Counted from the stretch's first letter, positions 44,836-56,635 are shown. The stretch is DNA of 64,000 nt from Paracamarosporium sp. OC-R06-R3 (GCA_019828545.1 JACVRA010000179.1:124001-188000), one strand, 5' to 3'. Numbers and translations: made by a program. Notes: a model not told the origin generated them from the sequence alone.

Positions 44836-45636
44836 TCACCACATCCACCTTGTCCCTCTAGGGCTCTCCAGCACGTCTATCCCCTCCGGATCCCCCCTCC
44901 CAGCCATCCCCCTTCGCACCACACGCGACCAACTCCAACTCTTCATCCTCTTCTTTTCTTTCTTCCCCAAAGGTATCTTAGTCAAATCCGTAATTGGCTC
45001 TAGTGGCCACTTAGCCTCGACCTCATTTCCCCGCTTACCCTCATCCTCGCTCTCGCACTCCGTCTCCACACAATCACTCTCCACACTAACCTTCCGTTTC
45101 TTCACCGCGGGCTTCTTGTATACATAACTCTTAGCCGCTCTGCGCTTAAGCGCTTTGTCAACCGTGTATTTTGAACTCGTGGGTCCGTATCTATGTGTAT
45201 GCGCCCCGTTTCCTGTGTGATCCTTCTTAAGAGTTTGTGGACGCTGCACAGTCTGGATGGGTGCTGGTGGCGCAGGGGCACCCAAAGTGTTGTTACTTCC
45301 TGGGAGATACCCCAAGGAAACAAGCTCGTAGTCCACTCGTTGACGTAGACCATTGTACTGGTTTCGTAAATGAAGTATCCGGGCTCGTGCGTTTTGCTGT
45401 TCAACACGTGTGGTAAAGAGACCGATGGCGAGACCGTGGGCGACGGATTCGGCTTGGCGGGAGAGGAGGATGAGTACTTCCATTTTGGAGGCGAGAAGGC
45501 CGGGGATGGGTGTGTATGGTTTAGGGGCTGATGCTGCGCTGGGTGTTGGTATAGGTGGTATAATCAAGGGTGCTATAGGACGGAGTGCGAGATTTGAGTT
45601 GTAGGTAGGTTTTGGTTGGGGTCTAGGACGTGGCAT
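44836..45636 (-). CDS. Hypothetical basic protein with probable nuclear signal
   Basis: Single exon, 266 aa, from the ATG at 45636. The N-terminus is Pro-rich (MPRPRPQPKPTY, IAPLIIPPIPTPS). Residues about 50-110 are helical (KMEVLILLSRQAESVAHGLAIG, ARILHLRNQYNGLRQRVDYEL). A strongly basic stretch follows (KALKRRAAKSYVYKKPAVKK), likely a nuclear localisation signal, then an acidic patch (ETECESEDEGK). The C-terminus is Lys/Arg/Trp-rich (GKKEKKRMKSWSWSRVVRRG). The family is not recognised. The biased composition and intact single frame support a real gene; a DNA- or RNA-associated role is a guess. Confidence 0.6.
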   Translation of the reverse strand: MPRPRPQPKPTYNSNLALRPIAPLIIPPIPTPSAASAPKPYTPIPGLLASKMEVLILLSRQAESVAHGLAIGLFTTRVEQQNARARILHLRNQYNGLRQRVDYELVSLGYLPGSNNTLGAPAPPAPIQTVQRPQTLKKDHTGNGAHTHRYGPTSSKYTVDKALKRRAAKSYVYKKPAVKKRKVSVESDCVETECESEDEGKRGNEVEAKWPLEPITDLTKIPLGKKEKKRMKSWSWSRVVRRGMAGRGDPEGIDVLESPRGTRWMW

Positions 45637-46202
45637 TGTGGTGGAGATTAGAGGGTCGTAATTGAATGCAGATGCTTGGGTCTGTATCTATGTTCTTAGA
45701 GTTGCGGTGTTGAGATTTGTGACCAGGTTGAGATGATGAGAGGAAGATACCGTATTAGCAGGAAGAACGCGCAGTTACTACGGCGTTAGCGTCTTTGTCC
45801 GGGTGTCTATTTTGAGATGGTGAGGTGACAGAAAGCTATTGTCCCGTGTCAAACATAGCAATATTGCCTCTTGGTCCTTGTTTGGGTTCTAAATCCATCA
45901 ATCGAACAAGAGAACAGAATTAGTCGCATTGTCAGAATCACAATGTCATTGTATAACTGAAACCTAAGGCACATGAGGACGGATACCATAAAATCAGACC
46001 GATGCTCGCTCCGACTATACTCCTCAGCAAACCATCATCCACTGACACCGACTGGATACGGGATCACGCAAGGCGCTGCATTCTTGCTGCTGTGCAGAAA
46101 CACAAAGAAATTCAGTGCTTTTGCCGAATTAATTTGAGATTCCTAACCAGAGGGGTCACAGGTTTGCTCACTCCTTTTCACCAAGCTACTGCTAACGTAA
46201 TT
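45637..46202. other. Intergenic, divergent promoter region
   Basis: This is the shared upstream region of the gene at 45636 (minus) and the gene at 46203 (plus). The downstream frame remains open back to an ATG at 46002, so part of this may be coding. Confidence 0.45.
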
Positions 46203-47135
46203 ATGGGTAGAACATACTCTCACCGAAGCTCAGTCTCTGACCAGGCTAAGGACAGACATTATGAAAGCCTATCTGGTCGTCGTGACAATCATTACAGGTT
46301 GGTCCCTGTAAAACCGTTCTTTCCTAGACGGCCCTCGGCCAGGGATCACTGGTCCTCGCGCTATTCCTCGGACAGCTCCTCTTCTCGTTGCTCCTCTTCA
46401 GCCAGCCTTGATTCCTACCGTTTTTCTTCGTCTCGGTCTCTGTATCGGTCTTCGTCTCGGTCTTCATCTCAGTCTTCATCTCGGTCTTCTTCGAACTACA
46501 CTCAATGTCTCGATCCAGTAAACAATGACCCTAAGATCCGGCATGATCGGCGCCAGCGAGGCCATTTTCATGACGATGAACCTGTCGCTAGGCAATTTGA
46601 CGTTTCTACGGAGCATGTGCAAGACCTACTGGACCACATGTCAAATCGCTACGACACAGTTTCATGCTATAGCATTCACCTACTTAAACCAGGAATGATC
46701 ATCTACTACATCGACCCCTTCGTCCTCGGCTTTGACCAAGAAGTGCAAGACGAAGCAGCAGATATTCTAGGGGGTTCACGCTTCCAGGTCGCAGTACAGG
46801 TCAAAGGGCGATTTGGAATTATAACACGCAAGATTGGACGCACGTTGAAGGTGGCGCAGATCTATACCTTCAACGGACACGGATTGGCGAGCAAGCCTCC
46901 AGCGGTTCACGAGGAGTATGTCGGCCTCCATGACCCCACCCACAATAGCCCCGACAGCGCCTCTCCACATGAACCGCTCGAGGTTCGTGAAGCGTTCTGC
47001 AAGATGAAGCCGCAGGCTGCTGTGCATCTGGTAACAGGGAGGGTAACCTTGAGCTCGCAGATTCTCATCGCGGGATCGATTACGTCGGAATCTTTGGGAC
47101 GGTTGCGAAAATTGATTACCCTCACCGAAGGTTAA
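46203..47135 (+). CDS. Hypothetical Ser/Arg-rich protein
   Basis: Single exon, 310 aa from the ATG at 46203 (MGRTYSHRSSV); an upstream in-frame ATG at 46002 would add 67 residues of less protein-like sequence. Residues about 45-105 are Ser/Arg-rich (YSSDSSSSRCSSSASLDSYR and RS dipeptides), encoded partly by an imperfect 12-bp repeat. The C-terminal 180 residues look folded: FDVSTEHVQDLLDHMSNRYD, GMIIYYIDPFVLGFDQEVQD and VHLVTGRVTLSSQILIAGSI. I recognise no family. RS tracts are typical of RNA-binding or structural nuclear proteins, but this alone does not assign a function. Confidence 0.55.
   Translation: MGRTYSHRSSVSDQAKDRHYESLSGRRDNHYRLVPVKPFFPRRPSARDHWSSRYSSDSSSSRCSSSASLDSYRFSSSRSLYRSSSRSSSQSSSRSSSNYTQCLDPVNNDPKIRHDRRQRGHFHDDEPVARQFDVSTEHVQDLLDHMSNRYDTVSCYSIHLLKPGMIIYYIDPFVLGFDQEVQDEAADILGGSRFQVAVQVKGRFGIITRKIGRTLKVAQIYTFNGHGLASKPPAVHEEYVGLHDPTHNSPDSASPHEPLEVREAFCKMKPQAAVHLVTGRVTLSSQILIAGSITSESLGRLRKLITLTEG
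46425..46492 (+). repeat. Imperfect 12-bp tandem repeat coding an RSSS tract
   Basis: Several units close to TCTCGGTCTTCR stand head to tail inside the Ser/Arg-rich gene and code for SSRS-type residues. The array may vary in length between strains. Confidence 0.5.
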
Positions 47136-47939
47136 CTTGTATGTAAGGAAAGAAAGGGAGATATGGTCGGTCGCGCAGGATGTGACAGGTGGATTGATGA
47201 TCAATGACGACTTTCAAAGGAAACGAGTTTCCTTTGTCAGACGATGTAATTTAGTCCAAGCATGGCTGCTTACCCAATATGACTTTACTTGCGACGATGG
47301 TGATGCTAGTGAGGACGCGTAATGGACAGATAGACTTGTAAATCTCTTTACAGTAAACGTCAGGCCTAAGACATGGATCCCGAACCACGGTAACAAAGAA
47401 ACAATTGAATTGAAACGGTGAAGATGAGAATGTGAGGCGCATCGGCAGGCTGCTTCCAGGTTGACTCGCATAGATGCTAGGAAGGCTGTGTTGCTGCGCG
47501 ATGGATCGTGTGACGCGCGTAGTTGCATTGCAGCAACAGTCGGTATCCGGCGGGCGAAGGCCTTTCGCATTGATATTGTACGTCTCCATCGAATCGCGGC
47601 CTATTTTGAGAGAAAGCGACTGATGACAAGACGATGTCAATGAAAGAACACGTGAATGGCTGGGTACGGCGTGCGATGAAAGGCGTTCCAAGAATAGCGC
47701 CTCGCTTGTGTTGCGGGAGGAAAGGGAGCTGGGGTCCTGGGCTGCAGGCGTTCGTCATTGGCGGGGGCCGTGCGCTAGAACATGTTCACAGCCTCAGCCC
47801 GACGCCTCGAAACGCGTATACCTTAAGAAAGCCTTTCGCCTGGGCGCCTCTTAATTCATCCCACACTCTGCAACGCCAGGCACGCAATCGTTTTTCTTGT
47901 CCCCCTCAATCTGCGCTAGATCAAGCGGAACATGACGAA
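47136..47939. other. Intergenic 0.8 kb, no supported gene
   Basis: A plus-strand frame from 47634 runs into the first exon of the next gene in frame, so a longer N-terminus for that gene cannot be excluded. Otherwise nothing is supported. Confidence 0.45.
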
Positions 47940-49547
47940 ATGCTCGACGAGGCTCTACCAAGTATGTAGCCCAGCCTAAGAGCCAATGGCATGCGCTAAC
48001 ATACGCCGGCAGCTTTCTTTCTGAAGCCCTCGGCGGACAATATAAAGCATCACGAATCTTTCTACTACACACAACACGGCTCTGAACCGGAAGCGTCGTA
48101 CGCCCTCACACACGTCAACCCCGCCTCCAACGATGCGAAGAATACCTACGCGGTAGCACTGTTCGACCCACACAACCCCGAGATACTGTACGGAGAGGTG
48201 CTCTCGAAACCAGGATGGACACAGCCGTCATTGTCGCAGGAGGAGATACGCAAAAATGGCGGAGTGCCGCCCCCGCCGCAACCCATTTTCCCCACCGAGT
48301 TTGCCATCCAGCTCTACAACCCAGACCAGCAGATTCTCGTGAAGCAACAGACGACCAAATGGAGCTCGACTGTCTCGTACGAATTTAGCATGCCGCAGAC
48401 CTCGTTCAGAACGCCCAGCTCCTCCGCTCTCGATCGCACGCTCAGCGACCCGGGCGCCGACGCCTCCACTCCACATATAAAGTTTGCTTGGAGAAAAGAA
48501 GGCAGGCTAGGCAAGGATATGACCTGTTATTTGACTGGAAAATCTACGGATGTGACGGGCAAGAAAGCGAAGAAGAGCAAGGAGCCCGACATTGCCGTTG
48601 CTCTGTTCTCTGGACTCAAAGAGATTACGATCATGGAGCCGAACCTCTACAGGGTTGAGATGGAGGATTACAAGGGTCTGGAAGTGGTATTACTACTTGG
48701 GGGCGCTGTCATACGGAACCTCTTCTTTAGCAATCCCCGCGAGTCTTACCATATCCTAGACCCCAATACGCGCAAGAATAGTGGAGGCATCCTGGCAAGG
48801 AAAGGCTCCTCTCCACTCGAGCCCTCCACCATTTTGGCGCCTACAATGACTCCCCAGCCCCCACCTCAACCGCAACGACCCGCACAACGACCAGGTTCCT
48901 ACGCTAACACCCCTCCCGCGAATGGGTTATATAACCAGCCGTCCCGCAACGATGCCAAGCGCACGTCGCTTCCTCAACTCGACACAGGTAACCGACCCGC
49001 GCCTCGGTTAGATCCCCGACGGCAATGGGAAGTTGATGCCGAGACGGCGCAGTTGAAGGCGCAGGTAGAGGCCGAAGCAAGAGAACAAAGGCGACAAGAG
49101 GACGTCAGGCGGAGAAGACAGGAGGAAGAGGAAGAACGAAAGACACGCCAGTTTCTCGAAGACGAAGAGAGGAAGCGCAAACAAGAAGAAAAGGAGCGCA
49201 GGCGGCGACAAGCTGAGATAGACCGAGAAACTGAACGCCTGCGGAGACAGTTCGGAGATCAGAGCAATCTCCTACGTCCATCGCAACCCCAACAGAGGCA
49301 CTCTGCGCCCCTTGCCCAAGGCCCGTCCCGTCGTCCTCCTGTACCTGCATCGCAGCCGCATCGGCCGGGCCCGTACTTGCACCCTCATGGACCCCAGCCC
49401 GCTGCGTCACAAAGTACATTTTTCAGTAACGGCTTGCCGAAACCGAATGCGCAGCAGAAGATGAAGAAGAAGAGCTTCTGGGGTTTGCGAAGCTCGAGCG
49501 AGTCGAATGCAAACACCCTCAGGAAAAAGCAGAGTAGCATGTTCTAG
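47940..49547 (+). CDS. Conserved-looking hypothetical protein with Arg/Glu coiled coil
   Basis: Two exons, 47940-47961 and 48013-49547 (intron 51 bp with CTAAC branch), giving 518 aa. Exon 1 codes MLDEALP only; an in-frame extension upstream is possible. Residues 1-210 look like a folded beta-rich domain (YAVALFDPHNPEILYGEVLSK, EFAIQLYNPDQQILVKQQTT, HIKFAWRKEGRLGKDMTCYL, GLEVVLLLGGAVIRNLFFS). A Pro-rich linker follows, then about 80 residues of Glu/Arg/Gln-rich single helix or coiled coil (QEEEEERKTRQFLEDEERKR), and a Pro-rich basic tail. I know the layout from filamentous fungi only as an uncharacterised protein. No catalytic motif is visible. Confidence 0.75.
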
Positions 49548-50171
49548 TATGATATCCATCTGCATCGGCGTTCACAGGAATTGTTTTGGGACTAGGGCTG
49601 CATGCTATGGCGTTGGGCGATTAAGGTAGACAATCTACCAATACCAGGTATCTCTTGAAATGCTATAGCGACACCAGTATACCATATCACTGATATGCTT
49701 CCTTCCATTCACACTCCCTGATTTTGCCTTCTATCGAGCTTTACTTCAGTTGTCTTCGGTGCTTTCCTCCCGTCTTTGTTCCCTCTAACCGATGCAGACT
49801 AGCTGCCAAGCAAAAGTGAGCAAGTTTGAGTGAAAAACCACCTCAAGAACGAACAGCTGCAGGGCCAATGGCAAGGGTCAGAGCTATAGCTGGCGCCACA
49901 ACGAGCTCAGAATACTGTTTGCGCGATGTTCATTGGTGGTTGAAACATCTGGAGCGCTCACTTGCGGCTCAGTATTCGTGGGCAGGGTCTAGAAGAGCAC
50001 AAGCGAGCTATATGAAGAGTGGTATCCGGCATTAGCTTTGCTCAATGTATCAGACAAGAGCTGTGGAAATTATAAAGACTCGGTAGCAGCCTTGTCCGGG
50101 TGTCTGCTCGTACGACATCCCCTGGCTTCATCGTCTTGGTTCAGCAACTACAGACCAATTGACCCGCAATC
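49548..50171. other. Intergenic, no gene seen
   Basis: This holds the 3' flank of the coiled-coil gene and the promoter of the BIM1-like gene. No feature is supported. Confidence 0.5.
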
Positions 50172-50908
50172 ATGCTTGCCTCAACACTCCTTTCGTTCGC
50201 GTCCTTCGCCGCCCTCACATCTGCACATTTCCACGTCCTCTACCCCGAATGGCGTGGTGATTCGCTCAGCATCGAAACCGCATCGCAGTGGATATGGCCC
50301 TGCGCCAACATCTCTGAGACCACAAATGGTACACGAACGAAGTGGCCGACGACTGGTGGATCCATCTCGATCAACGGCAGCCACGAGTTCGCTTTCACGT
50401 ATGTGAACCTTGGCCTTGGCCGCAACGTGACCAACTTCAACATCTCGCTCGTCGACAACTTCAACCAGACTGGTGCGGGTGCGCTTTGCCTCAAGGATGC
50501 TGTGAGGAGTGCGCTGGAGGAGGGCCTCAAAGCTGGTAACATCACGGGCGGTACGGACGGATTGGATGGACAGGATGCGAGCTTGCAGGTCATTCAGATT
50601 GCGCATTCGGGAAGCAGTCTGTATAATGTAAGTTGTTCTGATTGTTATCTATAACGAAACAACCATAGAATGGTCTGCTAATTGAAACGTAGTGCATGGA
50701 TATTACATTCAGCAAGGACGCGAAGGTCCTCGACGACGACCAGTGCAAAAACGGGACAGGTGTAGGCGGTGCACCCATCGGGGCCTCGCAAGCTCAGGAA
50801 GAGGGCTCACAGCCTTCTGGATCGGGTCAGCCTGGCGCTGCGAGCTCGGTGAAGCCATTTGTGGGCAGTGCGATGCTTGCTGCGGTTCTTGCGGTTGCGC
50901 TGTTGTGA
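50172..50908 (+). CDS. BIM1-like (X325, LPMO-like) GPI-anchored copper protein
   Basis: Two exons, 50172-50627 and 50693-50908, giving 223 aa. The signal peptide MLASTLLSFASFAALTSA ends so that His becomes residue 1 of the mature protein (HFHVLYPEWRGDS), as needed for a copper histidine-brace site. The family blocks WIWPCANIS, TKWPTTGGSI, NLGLGRNVTNFNISLV and LYN-CMDITFS are present. A Ser/Gly-rich stretch precedes the hydrophobic C-terminus VGSAMLAAVLAVALL, a GPI-attachment signal. Related proteins (BIM1 of Cryptococcus, X325 proteins) are known to bind copper and take part in copper acquisition or cell-wall functions rather than polysaccharide oxidation. The protein should sit on the plasma membrane or wall. 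Confidence 0.9.
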
Positions 50909-52136
50909 GCGAGTGAACGAATGTGAGACGGCCTCGGGCGGTGATTGTGTTTGCAGTAAAGATACCATGATATGACAATGACATAAAAATACTAAAGTTA
51001 CGGTCCGGTTCTGATGGAGATTCAATGGTGGTGGAAGTCGTGCTCATGAGCTTTACAATTTGGCTTTGGAGACACATGGGCCGACCTTTTATTGAATGGA
51101 GAGGCGTCAAATCCGCATTGCTAAGGTATTGGAAAGAAGAATTTGAATGTTATGAGGAATCAATTGGTTGGACTATTGTGCAGCAATGTTAAGGATATCT
51201 GACATGGGAGAATATGCGAATCACATCACCCTTACTAGGACGCCCGGAGCCCCCATTCGAGCTCGTTGTCATTCGAAGCGTTAGTCATGAATCCGAGTAC
51301 CTTGTTGGCTCTACCTATATAGGAACCTCTCATCTTCCGCGACAGACTGCAAGCAATACATTGGCGGCCATTCCACAACATTTTATCATCGCGTTCGCGC
51401 ATTCAATCAAACTCACTAGCCATTGTACTATTAGTAGTCCCGCCAGCGCGGTCGTACCTGTCTTGGGTTGTCATAAACCTCCGCAACTGCCCCATATTCT
51501 GGACGATCGCCTTCATTCTTCCGGTTTCAGTCGTCGATCAGCCGTGGCCTACCCTTGTAGGCAGATTGTGATCGAACTGGGCCGCAAACCCGCGGCTGGA
51601 TCGTGCAGCTGTACTGTACCCAGTCGCATATCGCCTACGTGCGATCACATGGAACCATCTCAAACACGCGTCTTATCACGGCATCGAGCGTCGTCATTCC
51701 TCGTATAATGATAGACATCGGATCGACCCCGGAAACGGAAGGCCAAAGAGATGGCGCGATCTTGGGCGGCAGGACAAGAAGCACTCGTATATTGCAGACA
51801 AGACACTGGCCAGGAACAGCGCGCAAGAGTAGCAGGTGGTTGACCACTCACCGAGGGCCGACGAGTGCCTGCCCAGAACGGACGATCCGCTAGACGTTTT
51901 GGAGAAGGTGCGAGTGGCGCCTAGCGACGGGGCCCGCCTGCTAATTGGACGAGATAACTCCACAGTCGCCCGCAACACTGTACCTGGGGTGTGACGGCCT
52001 GTAAGGAGCAACGGCCGCCCGATAGGGCACCGGAGCGCCCCAGCACAAGCATCCACCATGGAACATATAGAGAGAAGCGCTGCCGACCGCTCCCAGATGT
52101 GCCACTCGCTCGCATCCTTCCGACCGTCTTGCAGCT
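50909..52136. other. Intergenic 1.2 kb, no supported gene
   Basis: A 164-codon plus-strand frame at 51214-51708 starts with ATG but shows no family features or sensible composition. I treat it as chance. Confidence 0.45.
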
Positions 52137-53632
52137 ATGAAGTACTCTCTCGTCGCGTCGCTCATTCTTCAAAGCACTATCGTGCTTGGTGAGCTGGTGC
52201 CGGTGCACTTCAAGGCTCCCAGCCCTGCCCACTTCCGAGATGTTGTTCGCAACGACACGTACGACTTTGGTAAGTATTCCAGACACATGCGAGACCAAAA
52301 CACCGGCTTATTTCGCTCTGAACTCCAGGCTGCAGACCAGTTGCGCAACCAACAGAAGATGGCGACTTCCGCCTGGCTGCGTGGTTGAGCGAGGCCCAGA
52401 TTGTGGAGCTTGAGAGGCACTATGAGTTGGACTCTGAGATCTCGATCAAGCGACACATGGTCAAGAGGGCAGCGAATGCGCCCATTGGAACTGGCGACCG
52501 CTTCAAATCTGGCACCGTTGCCCCCGTAGGTCTCGGAACACAGGCTTCCGGCACCACCATCGCGAGCATCTTGAACGTCAACGAGATCACATCAGCTCTC
52601 AACGCCCTCGCCAGTACCTATGGCGTGTCCCTCCTCACCTTGCCCAACAAGACTTTTGAAGGGCGCAGCCAGGTCATCGGCTATGTAGGTGCTGGAACGG
52701 ACAAGTCCAAGTACCATCTGTATCTCAGCGCCGCTATCCACGCACGAGAGCGCGGGGCCCCCGACAACCTCATCTACTGGATCGCGGATCTGCTAGCTGC
52801 CAACAAGGCTGGCACAGGCCTCACCTACGGCAAGAAGACATACACCAATGCCCAGGTCAAGAGCATTCTCGCCGCCGGCATCGTTTTCTTCCCTCTTGTC
52901 AACCCTGACGGCGTGGTCTATGACCAGGCCAACGGCAATCTTTGGAGGAAGAACCGCAACACCAAATCCGGTAGCAGCGGCTCCTCTGTGGGTGTGGATC
53001 TCAACAGAAACTTCGACTTTTTGTGGAACTTCAAGAAGTTCTTCGCATCCAGCGAGGCTCCGGCATCCACATCGCCATCCTCTGAGACCTTCTACGGCAC
53101 TGCAGCGGGCTCTGAGCCCGAGACCAAGAACCACGTTTCCGTGTACAGCAGCTTCCCCAAGATCCGCTGGTTCATGGACATCCACTCTGCAGTCGGCGAC
53201 CTGCTCTACAGCTGGGGCGATGACGAAGACCAGACCACAAGCTCAACCCAGAACTTCCTCAACAGCGCCTACGACGGCAAGCGAGGCCCCGTCGGCGATT
53301 CCGCATACAAGGAGTACATTCCCTCTCAGGACTTGACCAATATCAGGAACGTTGCTTCCAAGACAGTCGCAGCCATGAAGGCGGTCGGTGGACGATCTTA
53401 CTCTTCGCAGCAAGCCGTGGGACTGTATCCTACGTCTGGTGCTACGGATGACTACGCGTTCAGCAGGTACTGGCAGGTATCTGGTGCTAACAAGGTTTAT
53501 GGATATACATTGGAATTTGCGCCGTCGGGTAACTTTTACCCTACGCTGTCGGAGTTTAACACTAACATCTTGGATACGGGTGCTGGGTTTACGGACTGGG
53601 CTTTGGCTGCTATTGCTGTGGGTTTGGAATAG
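52137..53632 (+). CDS. Secreted zinc carboxypeptidase (M14 family)
   Basis: Two exons, 52137-52269 and 52329-53632 (intron 59 bp), giving 478 aa. The signal peptide is MKYSLVASLILQSTIVLG. A propeptide-like region of about 110 residues follows. The M14 catalytic domain has the zinc ligands in AAIHARERG (HxxE) and the second His in FMDIHSAVGD, substrate-binding Arg/Asn in GVDLNRNFDFLW, and the catalytic Glu in YGYTLEFAP. It resembles fungal metallocarboxypeptidase A-type enzymes, which remove C-terminal residues from peptides outside the cell. All key residues are present. It lies downstream of the BIM1-like gene on the same strand with its own 1.2-kb upstream region. Confidence 0.92.
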
Positions 53633-54448
53633 GCGAACACGTCCATGGATAACAAGGTTACGCAATAAAATTATTGATTGATGTGCTACTGCTTGCGTTA
53701 AGCTCTGCCAGTCGCCAGTTGATGCAGTTTGTTGCTGCACAGCCGCTTGACTTGAGAATGTGTGAGCAGGTACCGTATGAAGACTAACATACATAAGAAC
53801 ATAAGACATCAGATGAACGGCCTCGAGCTGTATCAACTCAAGACACGCATAAGTTTAGTTGACAAATGTGGTAGGTATACCTCTCGAAGCTAAAAGGTGA
53901 ACGGCTGATATGAATGCTCGTGATGGCAGTTCCATGAGTTTAATGCACAAACCAGCCATGCAGACGTTAATCCCCTGGGGAAAGACATGAACCTTTTCAT
54001 TGGTAGTCTCTACCGCATGACTAATTGCATCATCGTATCCCGTGCATCAGAAGCTGTTGGACGACCAGCCAGGATTGATGCATCACGTGAATTTGTGTCT
54101 AGCCTAACCGCTTAGAATTAGCTCAGGCAGCAATGTCCTTGGCACGATGCTATAAAGTCATCTGAGCAACGATCTTCTTCCTCTCTTCCCAGCAAGATTT
54201 TAATTGGATTATTCCACGGCTTTGGTGTTGTGCTCAGTCATGAGTTCGAAACGGCCATGTTCACGACCACTTGTGCCGTTAGCGGTAGCAGGCTCCACGC
54301 CGTCTCTCCCATCTGATACAAGCATTCTCAAGTACCCCCCTGGTCTTCAATGCTTTCCAGAAAAATTGTATAGGTAACTTAGTGATGTTCGATACGATAC
54401 ACATTTGTTAATGCGTTAGTAGGATTGCTAAAGATGTGCTAGACGCTC
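53633..54448. other. Intergenic, no supported gene
   Basis: A 197-codon antisense frame (53243-53836) mostly overlaps the carboxypeptidase and is taken as a shadow. No other feature was seen. Confidence 0.5.
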
Positions 54449-55701
54449 ATGAAAAGTAAGGCATTTGTAACTTCGGTAATGATGAATGACGCTCAGTACT
54501 CTGTAGATCAACCCGGGATCATCACGAGATAGAACGTCTGCAGTTGGCCTTGTATGATCAAAGGAAAGACGAGGATAAAGTGAACGAGATCGGTGCCCAG
54601 CTCGAAGAGCTTGACGCGCTGCGATTGTCTCTCGAAAGCGTCGCATCGGCTAAGAGAAGGTATGTTACACGCTCATCTTATATGACTAGTCACAATACTA
54701 GCCACATCACCTCAGTCATTGTGCACAGCTTACCGTAATGATTCAGAGAATTCCTTACCGCGGCAATTGCACACTCTCAGACGTACTGCCAAGATCTAAG
54801 CAACAACATCGTCCAGTCACTTCCTCGTGAGATACGCGATATAATCTATGGATATCTGTGCGACCGAATGCCGCGTGTTTCGATTAGCCCACTCGGCGGA
54901 TCCTACTCTAACTCCTGGCGCGGTCAAGATACCTTAGCTGCAGCAGCCGCTTCTGGATGGCAATATATCGACCGAATCAAAACCCCACTCCCGCATTTAT
55001 TTTCGAAGAAGTACCTGCAGAACGTCTTTCTCTACGAGTTGGCTTCAGTATTATATCAAAAAGCTACATTTCACATCTGGGATGCCACTGATATCGACAA
55101 CTTCCTGGATCAGGACCTTCTCCGTGTGGGATGCGTTCCGAAAGACCACATTCGCAAGCTCTCACTAGTGGTCTTTACTGACCAGTATGGTGAACATTGC
55201 TCTTCGAAGAGACAGATTCGGGAAAAGTTGTCCCACCTTGGACGCCTCCACGATATAAAGCACCGAGAGGGTGTGCGTCTCGATCTCCATCTATGCATCA
55301 GCGAGATGAGACATCGCCCAGTTGTTGCGAGGTTTCATCAAATTCTCCTCCCATACCTGTACGATTTAAAGGCGGCAGGATTCACTCTGCGTTTTCCACT
55401 GAGAAAATATACTTACGACGAAAATCGCAAGAGTAACAGTTCGCAGATGAATCAACTTCAATCAAAGCACCCCACCAATCCTGCGGACTGGGTGGTGAGT
55501 TATGAAGAGCTTAACTACTGGAAGGAGTCGGAGGATATTCAAGATGCTTTCAAACGGAGTGCAAGGAGAAAGGGAATTCGCTTGGAATACATGAGTGATG
55601 AGTATTGGTCTTCTCCGGAAGATTTACCATCAGATTTTGAGGACCGTGAAGTCAATTCCGGTGAAGAGGACTTTTCTGGTGACTCCGATCCAGGGCCATA
55701 A
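54449..55701 (+). CDS. LPREIRDIIY-motif (F-box-like) hypothetical protein
   Basis: Proposed exons 54449-54455, 54497-54659, 54747-55701, giving 374 aa. The last join is well supported: GTATGT donor, CAG acceptor, and it yields an unbroken KRREFLTAAIAHSQTYCQDL. The first exon (ATGAAAA) is tentative, its intron being only 41 bp; it is proposed because the second exon is open but has no ATG. A helical N-terminus (GAQLEELDALRLSLESVASA) precedes IVQSLPREIRDIIYGYLCDR, the F-box-like motif. YLQNVFLYELASVLYQKATFHI follows. The C-terminus is very acidic (EDREVNSGEEDFSGDSDPGP). It is the third gene of this type in the window. Confidence 0.62.
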
Positions 55702-56635
55702 GATGCATATGGCCAGTGTTTTGTTGTGCGCAAGACTATATCGGGGAACCTACCTGTCTCCACACAGCAAGATCACGAGATAGTCGGAGGCAATATCCCA
55801 TGTATCAATCGTCGCATCGTCCACAATCCAGTCAGATCAATTTCGTTCCTCTTCGTTTAATCTGAGGCTAGTCGCAGTCGTGCAATTTCCAGAATCAGCA
55901 CCCACCACACAGCCATCACGACAGCATCCATGAAGCAACCGATTCTATTCCTTCATACACATCTTTCTAATAATCTCCCACTTCCCCAAAATGACCAATA
56001 ATGCGCACAAAAAGCCTTTCTTTCTATCCGACTACTCCCCACCCCTGCCCCATAAGCGAAGCATCCGTGCAGCCCTCCCATCCCATTCTCCCAATCGAAA
56101 CAAACCCAGCGATTCTTCCTGAAGATACCCCCGGAACCCAAGACACGTACCATAGCGTTACACCCGCCATCATCAACGGGTAAGCGGGATGGCTGAAGCG
56201 GTGGCTGAAGCGGAGCGCGGAGCGCGGAGTTGCATGTCATGTCAGCACGTACGCGGGTTCACCAGGTATATACCGGACTTGGAGACGCCAAGACGAGCAT
56301 GTAGATCATCTATGCTGGATTAGGGATGTAAGGGGAGGGTTTTGGTATTGCTGCAAATAGAGTAGGAAACCAATCGTGCTTGGCGGTGGGTAGAAGGATA
56401 AGTCGGAAATGGGGTGTTGGAGAGGTGGGTGCGTGCAAGGGAGTATGGAAAATAGATATTTTTAGAGTAGTCTGGATAGGAGACTGACTCGGCGGGAGAG
56501 AAGTCCGTATAAAGAGTACGGGCTGTGGACGTCTGAGAAGCTATATCGCATCTCTACGCCGGTACTCGCTCGCTGAACATATATACCAACTCGCTCGCTC
56601 AATCCCGTCCCACGCGCACAGACACATCCACCACA
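55702..56635. other. Intergenic, promoter side of the small secreted protein gene
   Basis: No gene is supported. The last 200 bp contain a TATA box listed separately. Confidence 0.45.
56508..56513 (+). promoter_or_regulatory. TATA box candidate for the small secreted protein gene
   Basis: TATAAA, 128 bp upstream of the ATG at 56636, followed by a pyrimidine-rich leader. Confidence 0.45.

Noticed and set aside
51214..51708. 164-codon open frame starting with ATG
   Set aside because: No domain, signal peptide or plausible composition; likely chance in a GC-balanced spacer.
53243..53836. 197-codon frame antisense to the carboxypeptidase
   Set aside because: It overlaps a well-supported M14 gene and shows no protein features.
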